A stretch of 64,000 nt of DNA from UBA2882 sp051877575 (GTDB lineage: Bacteria; Bacillota; Clostridia; Lachnospirales; Lachnospiraceae): positions 1-64,000 of the forward strand of contig JBJEJA010000028.1 of NCBI GenBank assembly GCA_051877575.1, written 5' to 3'. This document shows positions 15,574 through 23,444 of the stretch, one piece after another (the stretch's first letter is position 1; each line of letters opens with the position of its first letter). The translations under genes were made by a program, and so were the position numbers. Under the pieces are notes generated by a model. That model was not told the origin of the DNA. It saw only the letters and a list, made by a program, of their open reading frames with translations, and ran no database searches.

Positions 15574-17336
15574 TCGATTTAAAAGCAAAACCTTTCTGTC
15601 TGTCGGACGAGGACTGCCGGTGGGTAAAAGAGACCATTGAAAAAATGAGTGATGAAGAAAAGGTGGGACAGCTTTTCTTTGGCATTTCTGCTTCCTATGA
15701 TGAGGACTATCTGAAAGAACTGGCATGCAAATACCATTTGGGAGGTTGCAGATATAACAATGCGCCCGGCGCTGTCATTCGGAAACACAATGAAGTCCTG
15801 CAGCAATCTTCGGCTGTTCCGATGTTGATTGCCTGCAATACGGAATCGGGCGGAGACAATGCATGTTCTGACGGAACCTTTATCGGCTCCGGAATCAAGA
15901 TCGGTGCTACCGGTCAAAAGGAATATGCCTATGCGCTTGGGAAAATGGCAAATGAAGAAGCGGCAGCCGTGGGATGCAACATGGCTTTTGCCCCGGTCTG
16001 CGATATCTCCTATAACTGGGAAAATACGGAAATCATTTCCCGTGCATTCGGTAACGACCCGAAGCAGGTAGCCAAAATGAGCTGTGAGTACCTGAAAGGT
16101 GCCCATACCATTGAGGGATTTGCCTGCGCTGCCAAGCATTTTCCGGGCAATGGGCTGGATTTCAGGGATGCACATTTGGCTGACAATGTGAATGATTTTG
16201 ATATGCGAAAGTGGAATTCCACTTATGGGAAAGTTTATAAAACGTTGTTTGCAAATGGGCTGGAGGCTGTCATGGCAGGTCATATCATGCTTCCGAAAGT
16301 GGCAAAGGCAATCAATGGCAAATTAAAGGATGAGGATATGATGCCGGCAACGCTAAGCCGGGAGATCATTACCGGACTGTTGCGGGAACATTTAGGTTTT
16401 AATGGGCTTGTAATCACGGATGCAACTCACATGGTGGGAATGACCTGTCGTATGAAACGAAGTGAAATGCTGCCACGTGCCATCAATGCAGGTTGTGACA
16501 TGCTGTTGTTTTTTAATGATCCGGACGAAGATTTTGCAACCATGCTGACTGCTTATCGTGACGGTACGATATCCGAAAAACGGATGGAAGATGCTTTGAT
16601 GCGGATTCTCGGTCTGAAGGCACATATGGGACTTCACAGAAAACAAAAGGAGCAACTGGTTCCTTCCGAAAAAGCAATGTCACAGGCATTGGGCAAAAAA
16701 GAGTATATCCGTACCCGGAAAGCCATTAGTGAGAATGGCATTACATTGGTGAAATATAAGGATAAAGGCGTGCTTCCGCTGACACCCAAAAAGTATAAGC
16801 GTATCATGTTGGTTCATGTCAAGGGAGCGGAAAGCGGTATGACTGCGCTGATGAAGGCTGTCGGTATGAGTGGCGGCAGTCCGGTGGAGTTGTTGCAAAA
16901 GAAACTGACCGAAAAGGGATTCGAAGTCTTTGTCTATGAAAATCCGCTGGATAAGATGAAGCGTCAGGCGCAGGCGGGACAAAAGCCGGATTTCAATGAG
17001 TTTTTTGCGGGGAAAAGTGCCGTTTCGGATTTTACGTCACAGATGGATCTGGTCATTACGGTCTGCGATGTGGCTTCCGGCCGCCCCTGCTTTGGGTTAT
17101 CCAAGGGAGGCGGAGAAATCCCGTGGTATGTATATGAGGTTCCGGTCATTGTCATCGGTTGTGAATCTCCCATCATGCTGGCAGATATTCCGCAGGCACG
17201 TACTTATATCAATACGTATGATTCCAAAGAAACAACGATGGATGTACTGGTCGAAAAACTGATGAAGGGTCCGTCGGCTTTTAAAGGAACAGATCCCATT
17301 GACAGCTTTTGCGGACTGTTTGACGCACATTTATGA
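15570..17336 (+). CDS. Glycoside hydrolase family 3 protein, NagZ-like
   Basis: A 588-residue GH3 enzyme, most like beta-N-acetylhexosaminidases. It has the N-terminal barrel with EKVGQLFFG, then KHFPGNG near residue 188 and DAH a few residues on, which corresponds to the general acid loop of NagZ-type enzymes. The likely nucleophile is the Asp in LVITDATHM near residue 283. A C-terminal alpha/beta domain of about 200 residues follows, longer than in minimal NagZ. No signal peptide is seen, so it is probably cytoplasmic, possibly in cell-wall recycling. Start is TTG 15570, 4-5 nt after AAAGGAGGAGA and overlapping the hdeD stop. The substrate is inferred. Confidence 0.8.
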   Translation: MIDLKAKPFCLSDEDCRWVKETIEKMSDEEKVGQLFFGISASYDEDYLKELACKYHLGGCRYNNAPGAVIRKHNEVLQQSSAVPMLIACNTESGGDNACSDGTFIGSGIKIGATGQKEYAYALGKMANEEAAAVGCNMAFAPVCDISYNWENTEIISRAFGNDPKQVAKMSCEYLKGAHTIEGFACAAKHFPGNGLDFRDAHLADNVNDFDMRKWNSTYGKVYKTLFANGLEAVMAGHIMLPKVAKAINGKLKDEDMMPATLSREIITGLLREHLGFNGLVITDATHMVGMTCRMKRSEMLPRAINAGCDMLLFFNDPDEDFATMLTAYRDGTISEKRMEDALMRILGLKAHMGLHRKQKEQLVPSEKAMSQALGKKEYIRTRKAISENGITLVKYKDKGVLPLTPKKYKRIMLVHVKGAESGMTALMKAVGMSGGSPVELLQKKLTEKGFEVFVYENPLDKMKRQAQAGQKPDFNEFFAGKSAVSDFTSQMDLVITVCDVASGRPCFGLSKGGGEIPWYVYEVPVIVIGCESPIMLADIPQARTYINTYDSKETTMDVLVEKLMKGPSAFKGTDPIDSFCGLFDAHL

Positions 17337-17354
17337 CGGAAAGGAAAAAAGAAA

Positions 17355-19184
17355 ATGAATGAAGTAAAAAAACCCAAAAAGCCGTTAATATACTATTATT
17401 TTATTGCGATTTTGATCATTATGTTGTTCAATCTGCTGTTGATGCCGACAATTATGAAACGTCAGATTCGCGAAACCGACTATGGTACTTTTATGACTAT
17501 GGCAGAAGAACAGAATATTGGTCGTGTTCAAGTACAGGATAATCAAATCCTTTTTACAGATAAGGAAGAAACCATTGTTTATAAAACCGGTCTCATGAAT
17601 GATCCGGGCTTGGTAGATCGTTTGAAAGCTTCCGGGGCGGTATTTTCCAGTGAGATTATTGAAGAAGCTTCTCCGCTGCTCTCAATCCTGTTGACATGGA
17701 TTTTGCCGATGATTATCTTTGTTGCCATTGGTCAGTTTATGTCCAAAAAGTTGATGGATCGAGCTGGTGGCGGGGCTGGTGCCATGTCCTTCAACATGGG
17801 AAAAAGTAATGCTAAAGTATATGTCAAATCTTCAGATGGAATTAAGTTTTCTGACGTGGCCGGCGAGGATGAGGCAAAAGAAAATCTGACGGAGATCGTG
17901 GATTATCTGCATAATCCTGACAAGTATAAGGAAATCGGTGCATCTATGCCAAAAGGTATTTTGCTGGTAGGCCCTCCCGGAACAGGTAAAACCATGCTTG
18001 CAAAAGCTGTTGCCGGTGAAGCCAACGTGCCTTTCTTCTCCATGTCCGGGTCAGAGTTTGTTGAAATGTTCGTCGGAATGGGTGCTTCAAAAGTGCGAGA
18101 TCTGTTTAAGCAGGCAAAGGAAAAGGCACCTTGCATCGTATTCATCGACGAAATTGATGCTATTGGTCAAAAGAGAAACACTGGAGGCATGGGCGGTAAC
18201 GATGAACGGGAACAGACCTTGAATCAGCTTTTGACAGAAATGGACGGTTTTGAGGGGAATAGCGGTGTCATTATTCTGGCGGCTACTAACAGGCCTGAAT
18301 CTTTAGATCCGGCACTTACCCGTCCGGGTAGATTTGACCGTCGTGTTCCGGTTGAACTGCCTGATTTGAAAGGTCGAGAAGAAATTCTTAAAGTACATGC
18401 TAAAAAGATTAAAGTTGCCGACAATGCAGATTTTCACACAGTTGCCCGAATGGCTTCCGGTGCTTCTGGTGCAGAACTGGCAAATATTGTAAACGAAGCT
18501 GCATTGCGAGCTGTCCGAGACGGAAGAAAATATGCAACACAGGCCGATCTGGAGGAATCCATAGAAGTGGTTATTGCGGGTTATCAAAAAAAGAATGCAA
18601 TTCTGACCGACCACGAAAAGCTTGTGGTAGCTTATCATGAAATCGGACATGCACTGGTTGCCGCCAAACAGACGAATTCCGCACCGGTACAAAAGATTAC
18701 GATTGTTCCCCGTACTTCCGGCGCATTGGGGTATACCATGCAGGTTGAGGAAGGAAACCACTATCTGATGACCAAGGAGGAACTGGAAAACAAAATTGCT
18801 ACCTATACCGGCGGGCGGGCTGCGGAAGAAATTGTATTCCGATCCATTAGTACCGGTGCGTCAAACGATATTGAACAGGCAACCAAAATTGCCCGTTCCA
18901 TGCTCACAAGGTATGGGATGAGTGAGGATTTTGATATGGTGGCTTTGGAGACGGTATCCAATCAATACCTTGGCGGAGACGCCTCTCTTGCCTGCTCCGC
19001 ACAGATGCAGGCAAAAATCGATGATCAGGTCATCGGGCTGGTAAAAAAACAGCATGAAAAAGCAAAACAGATTTTGACAGAAAATAAAGAAAAACTGGAC
19101 GAACTGGCAAAGTTTCTCTATGAAAAAGAGACCATCACCGGCGAAGAATTTATGGAGATTTTGAATGCGCCCAAAACGGTTTAA
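17355..19184 (+). CDS. ftsH: ATP-dependent zinc metalloprotease FtsH
   Basis: A 609-residue membrane-anchored AAA+ protease. There are two N-terminal membrane helices (about 11-32 and 110-130) around a small extracytoplasmic domain. The AAA module has Walker A GPPGTGKT near 206, Walker B IVFIDEIDAIG and the second region of homology ATNRPESLDPALTRPGRFDR. The peptidase has HEIGH near 428 instead of the usual HEAGH, and the third zinc ligand Asp in SNDIEQATKIA. All catalytic residues are kept. It degrades membrane and some cytosolic proteins. Location after hdeD and GH3 under a TetR gene differs from the usual tilS-hpt-ftsH locus, so this is probably a second, stress-linked copy. Confidence 0.92.
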   Translation: MNEVKKPKKPLIYYYFIAILIIMLFNLLLMPTIMKRQIRETDYGTFMTMAEEQNIGRVQVQDNQILFTDKEETIVYKTGLMNDPGLVDRLKASGAVFSSEIIEEASPLLSILLTWILPMIIFVAIGQFMSKKLMDRAGGGAGAMSFNMGKSNAKVYVKSSDGIKFSDVAGEDEAKENLTEIVDYLHNPDKYKEIGASMPKGILLVGPPGTGKTMLAKAVAGEANVPFFSMSGSEFVEMFVGMGASKVRDLFKQAKEKAPCIVFIDEIDAIGQKRNTGGMGGNDEREQTLNQLLTEMDGFEGNSGVIILAATNRPESLDPALTRPGRFDRRVPVELPDLKGREEILKVHAKKIKVADNADFHTVARMASGASGAELANIVNEAALRAVRDGRKYATQADLEESIEVVIAGYQKKNAILTDHEKLVVAYHEIGHALVAAKQTNSAPVQKITIVPRTSGALGYTMQVEEGNHYLMTKEELENKIATYTGGRAAEEIVFRSISTGASNDIEQATKIARSMLTRYGMSEDFDMVALETVSNQYLGGDASLACSAQMQAKIDDQVIGLVKKQHEKAKQILTENKEKLDELAKFLYEKETITGEEFMEILNAPKTV

Positions 19185-19224
19185 ACGATGAAACGAGTTC
19201 GTGTAAAAAAATGAATATACTTAA

Positions 19225-19344
19225 GGAATCGAAACCAGAGAGCAGGTAAACTCTCTGGCAGAAAAGAATTGTGATCTGATACAGGGCTATTACTTTGCCG
19301 AGCCCATGCCGGCGGAAGAGTTTGAAAAGATTGCTTTTGAATAG
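19225..19344 (+). pseudogene. C-terminal remnant of an EAL (cyclic-di-GMP phosphodiesterase) domain gene
   Basis: Read in this frame, the 39 codons give GIETREQVNSLAEKNCDL then IQGYYFAEPMPAEEFEKI, ending with a TAG. This is the conserved end of an EAL domain (compare EGVETIEQVELLKNNNC and AQGFYFDKPLPVEEFEE in the gene at 20346-22040). An in-frame TAA stands immediately before it and no start or upstream EAL sequence exists, so it is a relic. It is antisense to the last 18 codons of the flavodoxin gene, so that protein's tail is encoded by the relic's opposite strand. Confidence 0.85.
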
Positions 19345-19766
19345 AACTTAACGGCTTCTTCAATTTCGTCTTGATCGGGATGCCCTTTGGCGATTCCGCC
19401 AACCAGCTTGAAGGGGCCGAAAGTATCAAAACCGAGGCAGCCGTACTCTCCGAGTATATTGGCGTTTTTTTCAGCAATGGCTTCACGAATGGATTTCGTG
19501 TAGCCTTCTTTTTTTGTACCGCAGGTATAAAGGAAAAAGACATTTTTTCCATCCGGCAGGTTTTTTTGTGCAAATTCCGATACCAGTCTTTGAAATTTGG
19601 AATAATATATTCCGGATGCGAAGCCGACAGTATCGTATGGAGTGAGATCAAAGGCCGTGGTCTGAGTGACATCAATCAAAGTAATGTCGTTGTCTGCAGC
19701 AATGGCATCGATCAGTTTTTTGGTGTTTCCCTGGTGCTTTGAATAATAGACAATCGCAGTTTTCAT
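19290..19766 (-). CDS. Flavodoxin family protein
   Basis: A 158-residue flavodoxin. The FMN phosphate loop is at the start (YYSKHQGNTKKL, residues 8-19), followed by the alternating alpha/beta pattern and the flavin-contacting YTCGTKKEG. It would transfer single electrons or act as a flavin reductase partner in the cytoplasm. About 18 C-terminal residues (from KAIFSN on) are encoded by the opposite strand of an EAL-gene relic, so the original end has probably been replaced by recombination. AAGGAGAAC precedes the ATG. It is divergent from an HxlR regulator gene with a perfect palindrome between them, which suggests redox or thiol-stress control. Confidence 0.88.
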   Translation of the reverse strand: MKTAIVYYSKHQGNTKKLIDAIAADNDITLIDVTQTTAFDLTPYDTVGFASGIYYSKFQRLVSEFAQKNLPDGKNVFFLYTCGTKKEGYTKSIREAIAEKNANILGEYGCLGFDTFGPFKLVGGIAKGHPDQDEIEEAVKFYSKAIFSNSSAGMGSAK

Positions 19767-19788
19767 ATATTGTTCTCCTTGACTTATT

Positions 19789-19809
19789 ATAGTATAAAAA
19801 TTATACTAT
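19789..19809. promoter_or_regulatory. Perfect palindrome, likely HxlR operator
   Basis: ATAGTATAA-AAA-TTATACTAT is a perfect 9-bp inverted repeat with a 3-nt centre, placed between the divergent flavodoxin and HxlR genes. A second palindrome, GTACAT-GAAA-ATGTAC, lies at 19851-19866 just before the HxlR start. Dimeric winged-helix regulators of this family bind such sites. Confidence 0.6.
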
Positions 19810-19878
19810 GTATCACATTGCGGAACAAGTACGCAAAAAGAATATACTTAGTACATGAAAATGTACCAAAGGAGCATT

Positions 19879-20244
19879 ATGAAGGAAGAATTGACACAGG
19901 AAAAATATCTGAAAAAGGTGATGACACAAGAAGTAAAGGAACAATGTCCGGTCAGAAGGACGCTGGAATTGCTGAGCGGTAAGTGGAGGACACATATTAT
20001 TTATGAATTGTGCAAGCATCCTTCCATGCGCTTCGGCGAATTGAAGAAAGCCTATCCGCAAATCACCAATACCATGCTGACCAATACATTGAGGGACCTG
20101 GAGAAACTGGGGATTGTCCGCAGGGAGCAGTTTAACGAAATACCGCCGCATGTGGAATATTCACTGACGCAGAAGGGAAAAGAACTTCTGCCCGTATTTT
20201 ATGAGATGGCAAAATGGGGGGAAAATAACCTGGAAGATGCGTAG
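19879..20244 (+). CDS. HxlR family winged-helix transcriptional regulator
   Basis: A 121-residue HxlR-type regulator. The N-terminal Cys in EQCPVRRTLELLSGKW is the one used as redox or electrophile sensor in several family members, and the winged helix follows with RFGELKKAYPQITNTMLTNTLRDLEKLGIV. The C-terminal helices (ELLPVFYEMAKWGE) form the dimer interface. ATG 19879 is chosen because AAAGGAG lies 4 nt upstream; an ATG at 19855 in frame has no ribosome binding site. Divergence from the flavodoxin gene, with palindromic sites in the gap, suggests it controls that gene and itself. Confidence 0.88.
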   Translation: MKEELTQEKYLKKVMTQEVKEQCPVRRTLELLSGKWRTHIIYELCKHPSMRFGELKKAYPQITNTMLTNTLRDLEKLGIVRREQFNEIPPHVEYSLTQKGKELLPVFYEMAKWGENNLEDA

Positions 20245-20252
20245 GAAGAGAC

Positions 20253-20281
20253 TTCAAAATTTTTAATCCGAGTGTTATAAT
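20253..20281 (+). promoter_or_regulatory. Promoter for the GGDEF/EAL gene
   Basis: TTCAAA at 20253-20258 and a perfect TATAAT at 20276-20281, 17 nt apart. About 60 nt of leader precedes the start codon at 20346. Confidence 0.6.
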
Positions 20282-20345
20282 AATAACAACATTTATGGAA
20301 TATTTTGTAAATATGGGTTAGAAATGATAAATTTGGGAGATAATA

Positions 20346-22040
20346 ATGATGGAATTTGACGCGGGGAAATATACGGATGCGTTGGAGACGTTTCTTATTA
20401 GAATGGAACAGGCTCCGGGATTGGATCATCCCATCGCAAAAGAGGCAATGAGCGGGATATGTGATGTACTTCGGATTGCGGAAGTGGAAGCCGTACTATA
20501 CGACAATCCGGGTAAGGCTGCATGCGGTCGGGGGGATCATCTGGTGCTTTTTAGCAGGGAAATTGCGGACAAAGACAGGAAATATGTGCAGAGAGAGCAG
20601 ATACAAAATGGCAATGTTGTCGATTATATTGTATGTCAGTACATGGGTGATACCTGTTGGACGGATGTTGAACAGGAGAAAATCAAGATTTTCCTGAAAA
20701 TGGTATTCACGTTTAACGGGCGCGTCAGGCTGCTGCATATTGCGGAACGTCTGACCTTCTGGGATAAAGATCTGGGAATCCATAATCTGAATTTCTTTAT
20801 GAAACAATGTGGTATGTTGATTGCACAAAAAAGAATTGCCGGTTACGGCGCCTGCTATTTTAATCTGAAAAACTTTTCTATCGTAAACAGGCAGTTGGGC
20901 AAATTGAAAGGAACTTCCGTCATGAAGGCTTTTGTGGAAAACCTTCAGGACAGGCTGGGCGAGGAAGAGTTTATCGGCCGAATCGGAGGAGACAACTTTA
21001 TCGCACTGTTTAAAAAAGAACACCGGAATGTTATGGTCAAATATCTGCAGGGACAGGGCATTGTATATGATGAGCATACCGGAGAGCGTATTTTTGTGTC
21101 GGCTACCGCCGGATTTTATATTGTGCCGGAGAATCATCAACTGCAGGATCCGACAGATATTATGGACAGAGTCAGCATTGCGGCGAATATTGCAAAAAAT
21201 GCGGTAGATACAGACGTTGTTTTCTTTGAAGAGAATCTGTTGGAAAAGCAGGCTGAGGAAAAAAATATATCGAGTCTGTTCCCGGAAGCATTGGAAAAGC
21301 GGGAATTTAAGGTTTATTATCAGCCGAAGATTGCATTGCAGGATTATCATCTGGCAGGAGCTGAAGCACTTTGCAGATGGCAGCACGAAGGAAAAATGAT
21401 TTCTCCCAATGAATTTATTCCGGTACTGGAGCATGGTCTGGATATCTGTAAGCTTGATTTTTATATGCTTGACCAAGTCTGCAGGGACATCCGGAGATGG
21501 CTGGATGCAGGGAAAGCGGTTGTCAAGGTTTCTGTCAATTTTTCCAGAAGGCATCTGAGCGATATGGATTTGCTGGAGCACATTCTTGAGGTCGTAGACA
21601 GCCACCGGGTTCCGCATGAATATATCGAGATCGAACTGACAGAGACTACCACAGATGTGGAATTTAAGGATCTGAAGCGCATTGTGTTCGGTTTGCAGGA
21701 ACAGGGAATCAGTACCTCGGTGGATGATTTCGGTATCGGATACTCATCACTGAATCTGATTCGGGAGATTCCGTGGAATGTATTAAAAATAGATAAGAGC
21801 TTTCTGCCTGTGGATGTAAATGAGGAGAATCAGACAAACGTCATGCTTAAATATGTAATCGCCATGGCCCAGAGTATGGGACTGGAATGTATTGTTGAGG
21901 GCGTGGAGACAATTGAACAGGTAGAATTGTTAAAGAATAACAACTGTTATCTGGCACAGGGCTTTTATTTTGATAAGCCTCTGCCGGTGGAAGAGTTTGA
22001 AGAGCGCTTATTTCGCTGTGAAAAGGAAGAAATCGAATAA
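20346..22040 (+). CDS. Cyclic-di-GMP phosphodiesterase: degenerate GGDEF plus EAL domain
   Basis: A 564-residue cytoplasmic protein. Residues 1-150 are an uncharacterised sensory region with GAF-like features, 150-300 a GGDEF domain with the active-site loop changed to GGDNF, and 310-555 an EAL domain. The EAL part keeps the catalytic set: EAL in AGAEALCRW near 339, the Asn in VSVNFS, the ELTET Glu, the DDFG pair, LKIDKSF Lys and EGVET. So I expect loss of cyclase activity and retained phosphodiesterase activity, hydrolysing cyclic di-GMP to pGpG. No membrane segment is seen. It has its own promoter and GGGAGA 6 nt before the start. Confidence 0.88.
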   Translation: MMEFDAGKYTDALETFLIRMEQAPGLDHPIAKEAMSGICDVLRIAEVEAVLYDNPGKAACGRGDHLVLFSREIADKDRKYVQREQIQNGNVVDYIVCQYMGDTCWTDVEQEKIKIFLKMVFTFNGRVRLLHIAERLTFWDKDLGIHNLNFFMKQCGMLIAQKRIAGYGACYFNLKNFSIVNRQLGKLKGTSVMKAFVENLQDRLGEEEFIGRIGGDNFIALFKKEHRNVMVKYLQGQGIVYDEHTGERIFVSATAGFYIVPENHQLQDPTDIMDRVSIAANIAKNAVDTDVVFFEENLLEKQAEEKNISSLFPEALEKREFKVYYQPKIALQDYHLAGAEALCRWQHEGKMISPNEFIPVLEHGLDICKLDFYMLDQVCRDIRRWLDAGKAVVKVSVNFSRRHLSDMDLLEHILEVVDSHRVPHEYIEIELTETTTDVEFKDLKRIVFGLQEQGISTSVDDFGIGYSSLNLIREIPWNVLKIDKSFLPVDVNEENQTNVMLKYVIAMAQSMGLECIVEGVETIEQVELLKNNNCYLAQGFYFDKPLPVEEFEERLFRCEKEEIE

Positions 22041-22068
22041 AATTATGAAATGAAGGGAAGTAGACGGA

Positions 22069-23292
22069 ATGCTATCGGAAGCATTGTTAAAAGAAGCGGA
22101 ACAGTTACATGAAACCATGATATCAGACAGGCGGTATCTGCATCAGCATCCCGGAACAGGCTTTGATATTGCAGAGACAAAGGCATACGTAAAGGAAAAA
22201 CTGACGGAAATGGGATATCAGCCTGCGGATTGCGGAAAGGCAGGGCTTATAGCACTTGCAGGAGGCAAAAGGAAAGGAAAAACATTTCTGCTGCGCGCCG
22301 ATATGGATGCACTTCCGATTAATGAGGAGGCCGATGTGGAGTTTGCTTCCGCAAACGGTAAAATGCATGCCTGCGGGCATGATATGCACACAGCGATGCT
22401 GCTTGGTGCCGCACGGTTATTGAAAGCGCATGAGGATGAAATAGAGGGCACGGTAAAATTGATGTTCCAGCCTGCGGAGGAAATTTTTGAAGGCTCCAAC
22501 GATATGATTGAAGCGGGACTTTTACAAAATCCGGATGTGGATGCCGCACTGATGATCCACGTGATGGCGGGAATGCCGTTTCCGGCAGGAACGGTAGTGG
22601 TATCGGCACCCGGCGTCAGTGCTCCGGCTGCGGACTATTTTGAAATCAGGGTAAAAGGAAAGGGATGCCACGGCTCCATGCCCAATACGGGAGTGGATCC
22701 GCTGAACGCGGCGGCCCATATTCTGATCGCTTTGCAGGAAATACATGCAAGGGAACTGGCAATGGGAGAAAAAGCCGTGCTTACCATAGGGACGATGCAT
22801 GCGGGAAATGCCGCAAATGTAATACCGGATACGGTAGTGATGGGAGGCAGCATCAGAACCTTTGATGAAGAAATGCGTTCTTATATCAAACAGAGAATGT
22901 GTGAGATTGCGGAAGGAATTGCAAAATCCTTCCGGGCAGAGGCGGAAGTGACCTTCGGAAGCGGATGCCCGACACTGGTAAATGACCGGACGCTGGCGGA
23001 TTCCGTATTTGAGTATGTCAAAGAACTGTTAGGACAGGGAAAGGCATTTTCCGTAGCACAGCTGAATGCCATGGGCGGACAGGGCGGATCCAAAAGTGCA
23101 GGCAGCGAAGACTTTGCCTATGTGACGCAGAAGGTACCGTCCATCATGCTGGCATTGGCAGCAGGAGAGCCGGATAAGGGATATGTTTATCCACAGCATC
23201 ATCCGATGGTCAAATTCGATGAGGAGGCGCTTTCAAGCGGTTGTGCGGTATATGCATATGCGGCTATGCGCTGGCTGGAAGAAAACAAATAG
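22069..23292 (+). CDS. M20 family metallo-amidohydrolase (N-acyl-amino acid or hippurate hydrolase type)
   Basis: A 407-residue cytoplasmic M20D peptidase-like enzyme of the amidohydrolase/HipO group. Metal ligands are visible in RRYLHQHPG-type N-terminal sequence, ADMDALPI, HACGHDMHTAMLLGAARLL and FQPAEE, with the catalytic Glu pair EE, and the last His in YPQHHP near the end. A dimerisation domain with GKGCHGSMPNTGVDP sits in the middle. Such enzymes release amino acids from N-acyl conjugates. It lies 28 nt after the EAL gene and may be cotranscribed. The substrate is not determined. Confidence 0.88.
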   Translation: MLSEALLKEAEQLHETMISDRRYLHQHPGTGFDIAETKAYVKEKLTEMGYQPADCGKAGLIALAGGKRKGKTFLLRADMDALPINEEADVEFASANGKMHACGHDMHTAMLLGAARLLKAHEDEIEGTVKLMFQPAEEIFEGSNDMIEAGLLQNPDVDAALMIHVMAGMPFPAGTVVVSAPGVSAPAADYFEIRVKGKGCHGSMPNTGVDPLNAAAHILIALQEIHARELAMGEKAVLTIGTMHAGNAANVIPDTVVMGGSIRTFDEEMRSYIKQRMCEIAEGIAKSFRAEAEVTFGSGCPTLVNDRTLADSVFEYVKELLGQGKAFSVAQLNAMGGQGGSKSAGSEDFAYVTQKVPSIMLALAAGEPDKGYVYPQHHPMVKFDEEALSSGCAVYAYAAMRWLEENK

Positions 23293-23347
23293 GCGGCAGG
23301 CAGGAATAATCCGGTGCACATACATTTTATTACAAGGTGTATTTGGG

Positions 23348-23376
23348 TTGTAAATCACGCAAAAATATTGTAAAAT
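23348..23376 (+). promoter_or_regulatory. Promoter for the PocR-domain gene
   Basis: TTGTAA at 23348-23353 and TAAAAT at 23371-23376 with 17 nt spacing, giving a leader of about 60 nt before the ATG at 23445. Confidence 0.5.
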
Positions 23377-23444
23377 AATACAGAAGGCAACAGCATGACA
23401 GGGTATGTCATAGAAGCAAAAACTATAGCAGGGGAGAAAGAACA

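Noticed and set aside
15579..16283. 234-codon minus-strand open frame
   Set aside because: Antisense to the GH3 gene, whose motifs are complete.
19235..19258. Terminator CCAGAGAG/CTCTCTGG after ftsH
   Set aside because: No T-tract follows, and the sequence is part of the EAL relic, which explains it better.
20496..21617. 373-codon open frame on the minus strand
   Set aside because: It lies wholly inside the EAL-domain gene in antisense, has no ribosome binding site and no recognisable domain.
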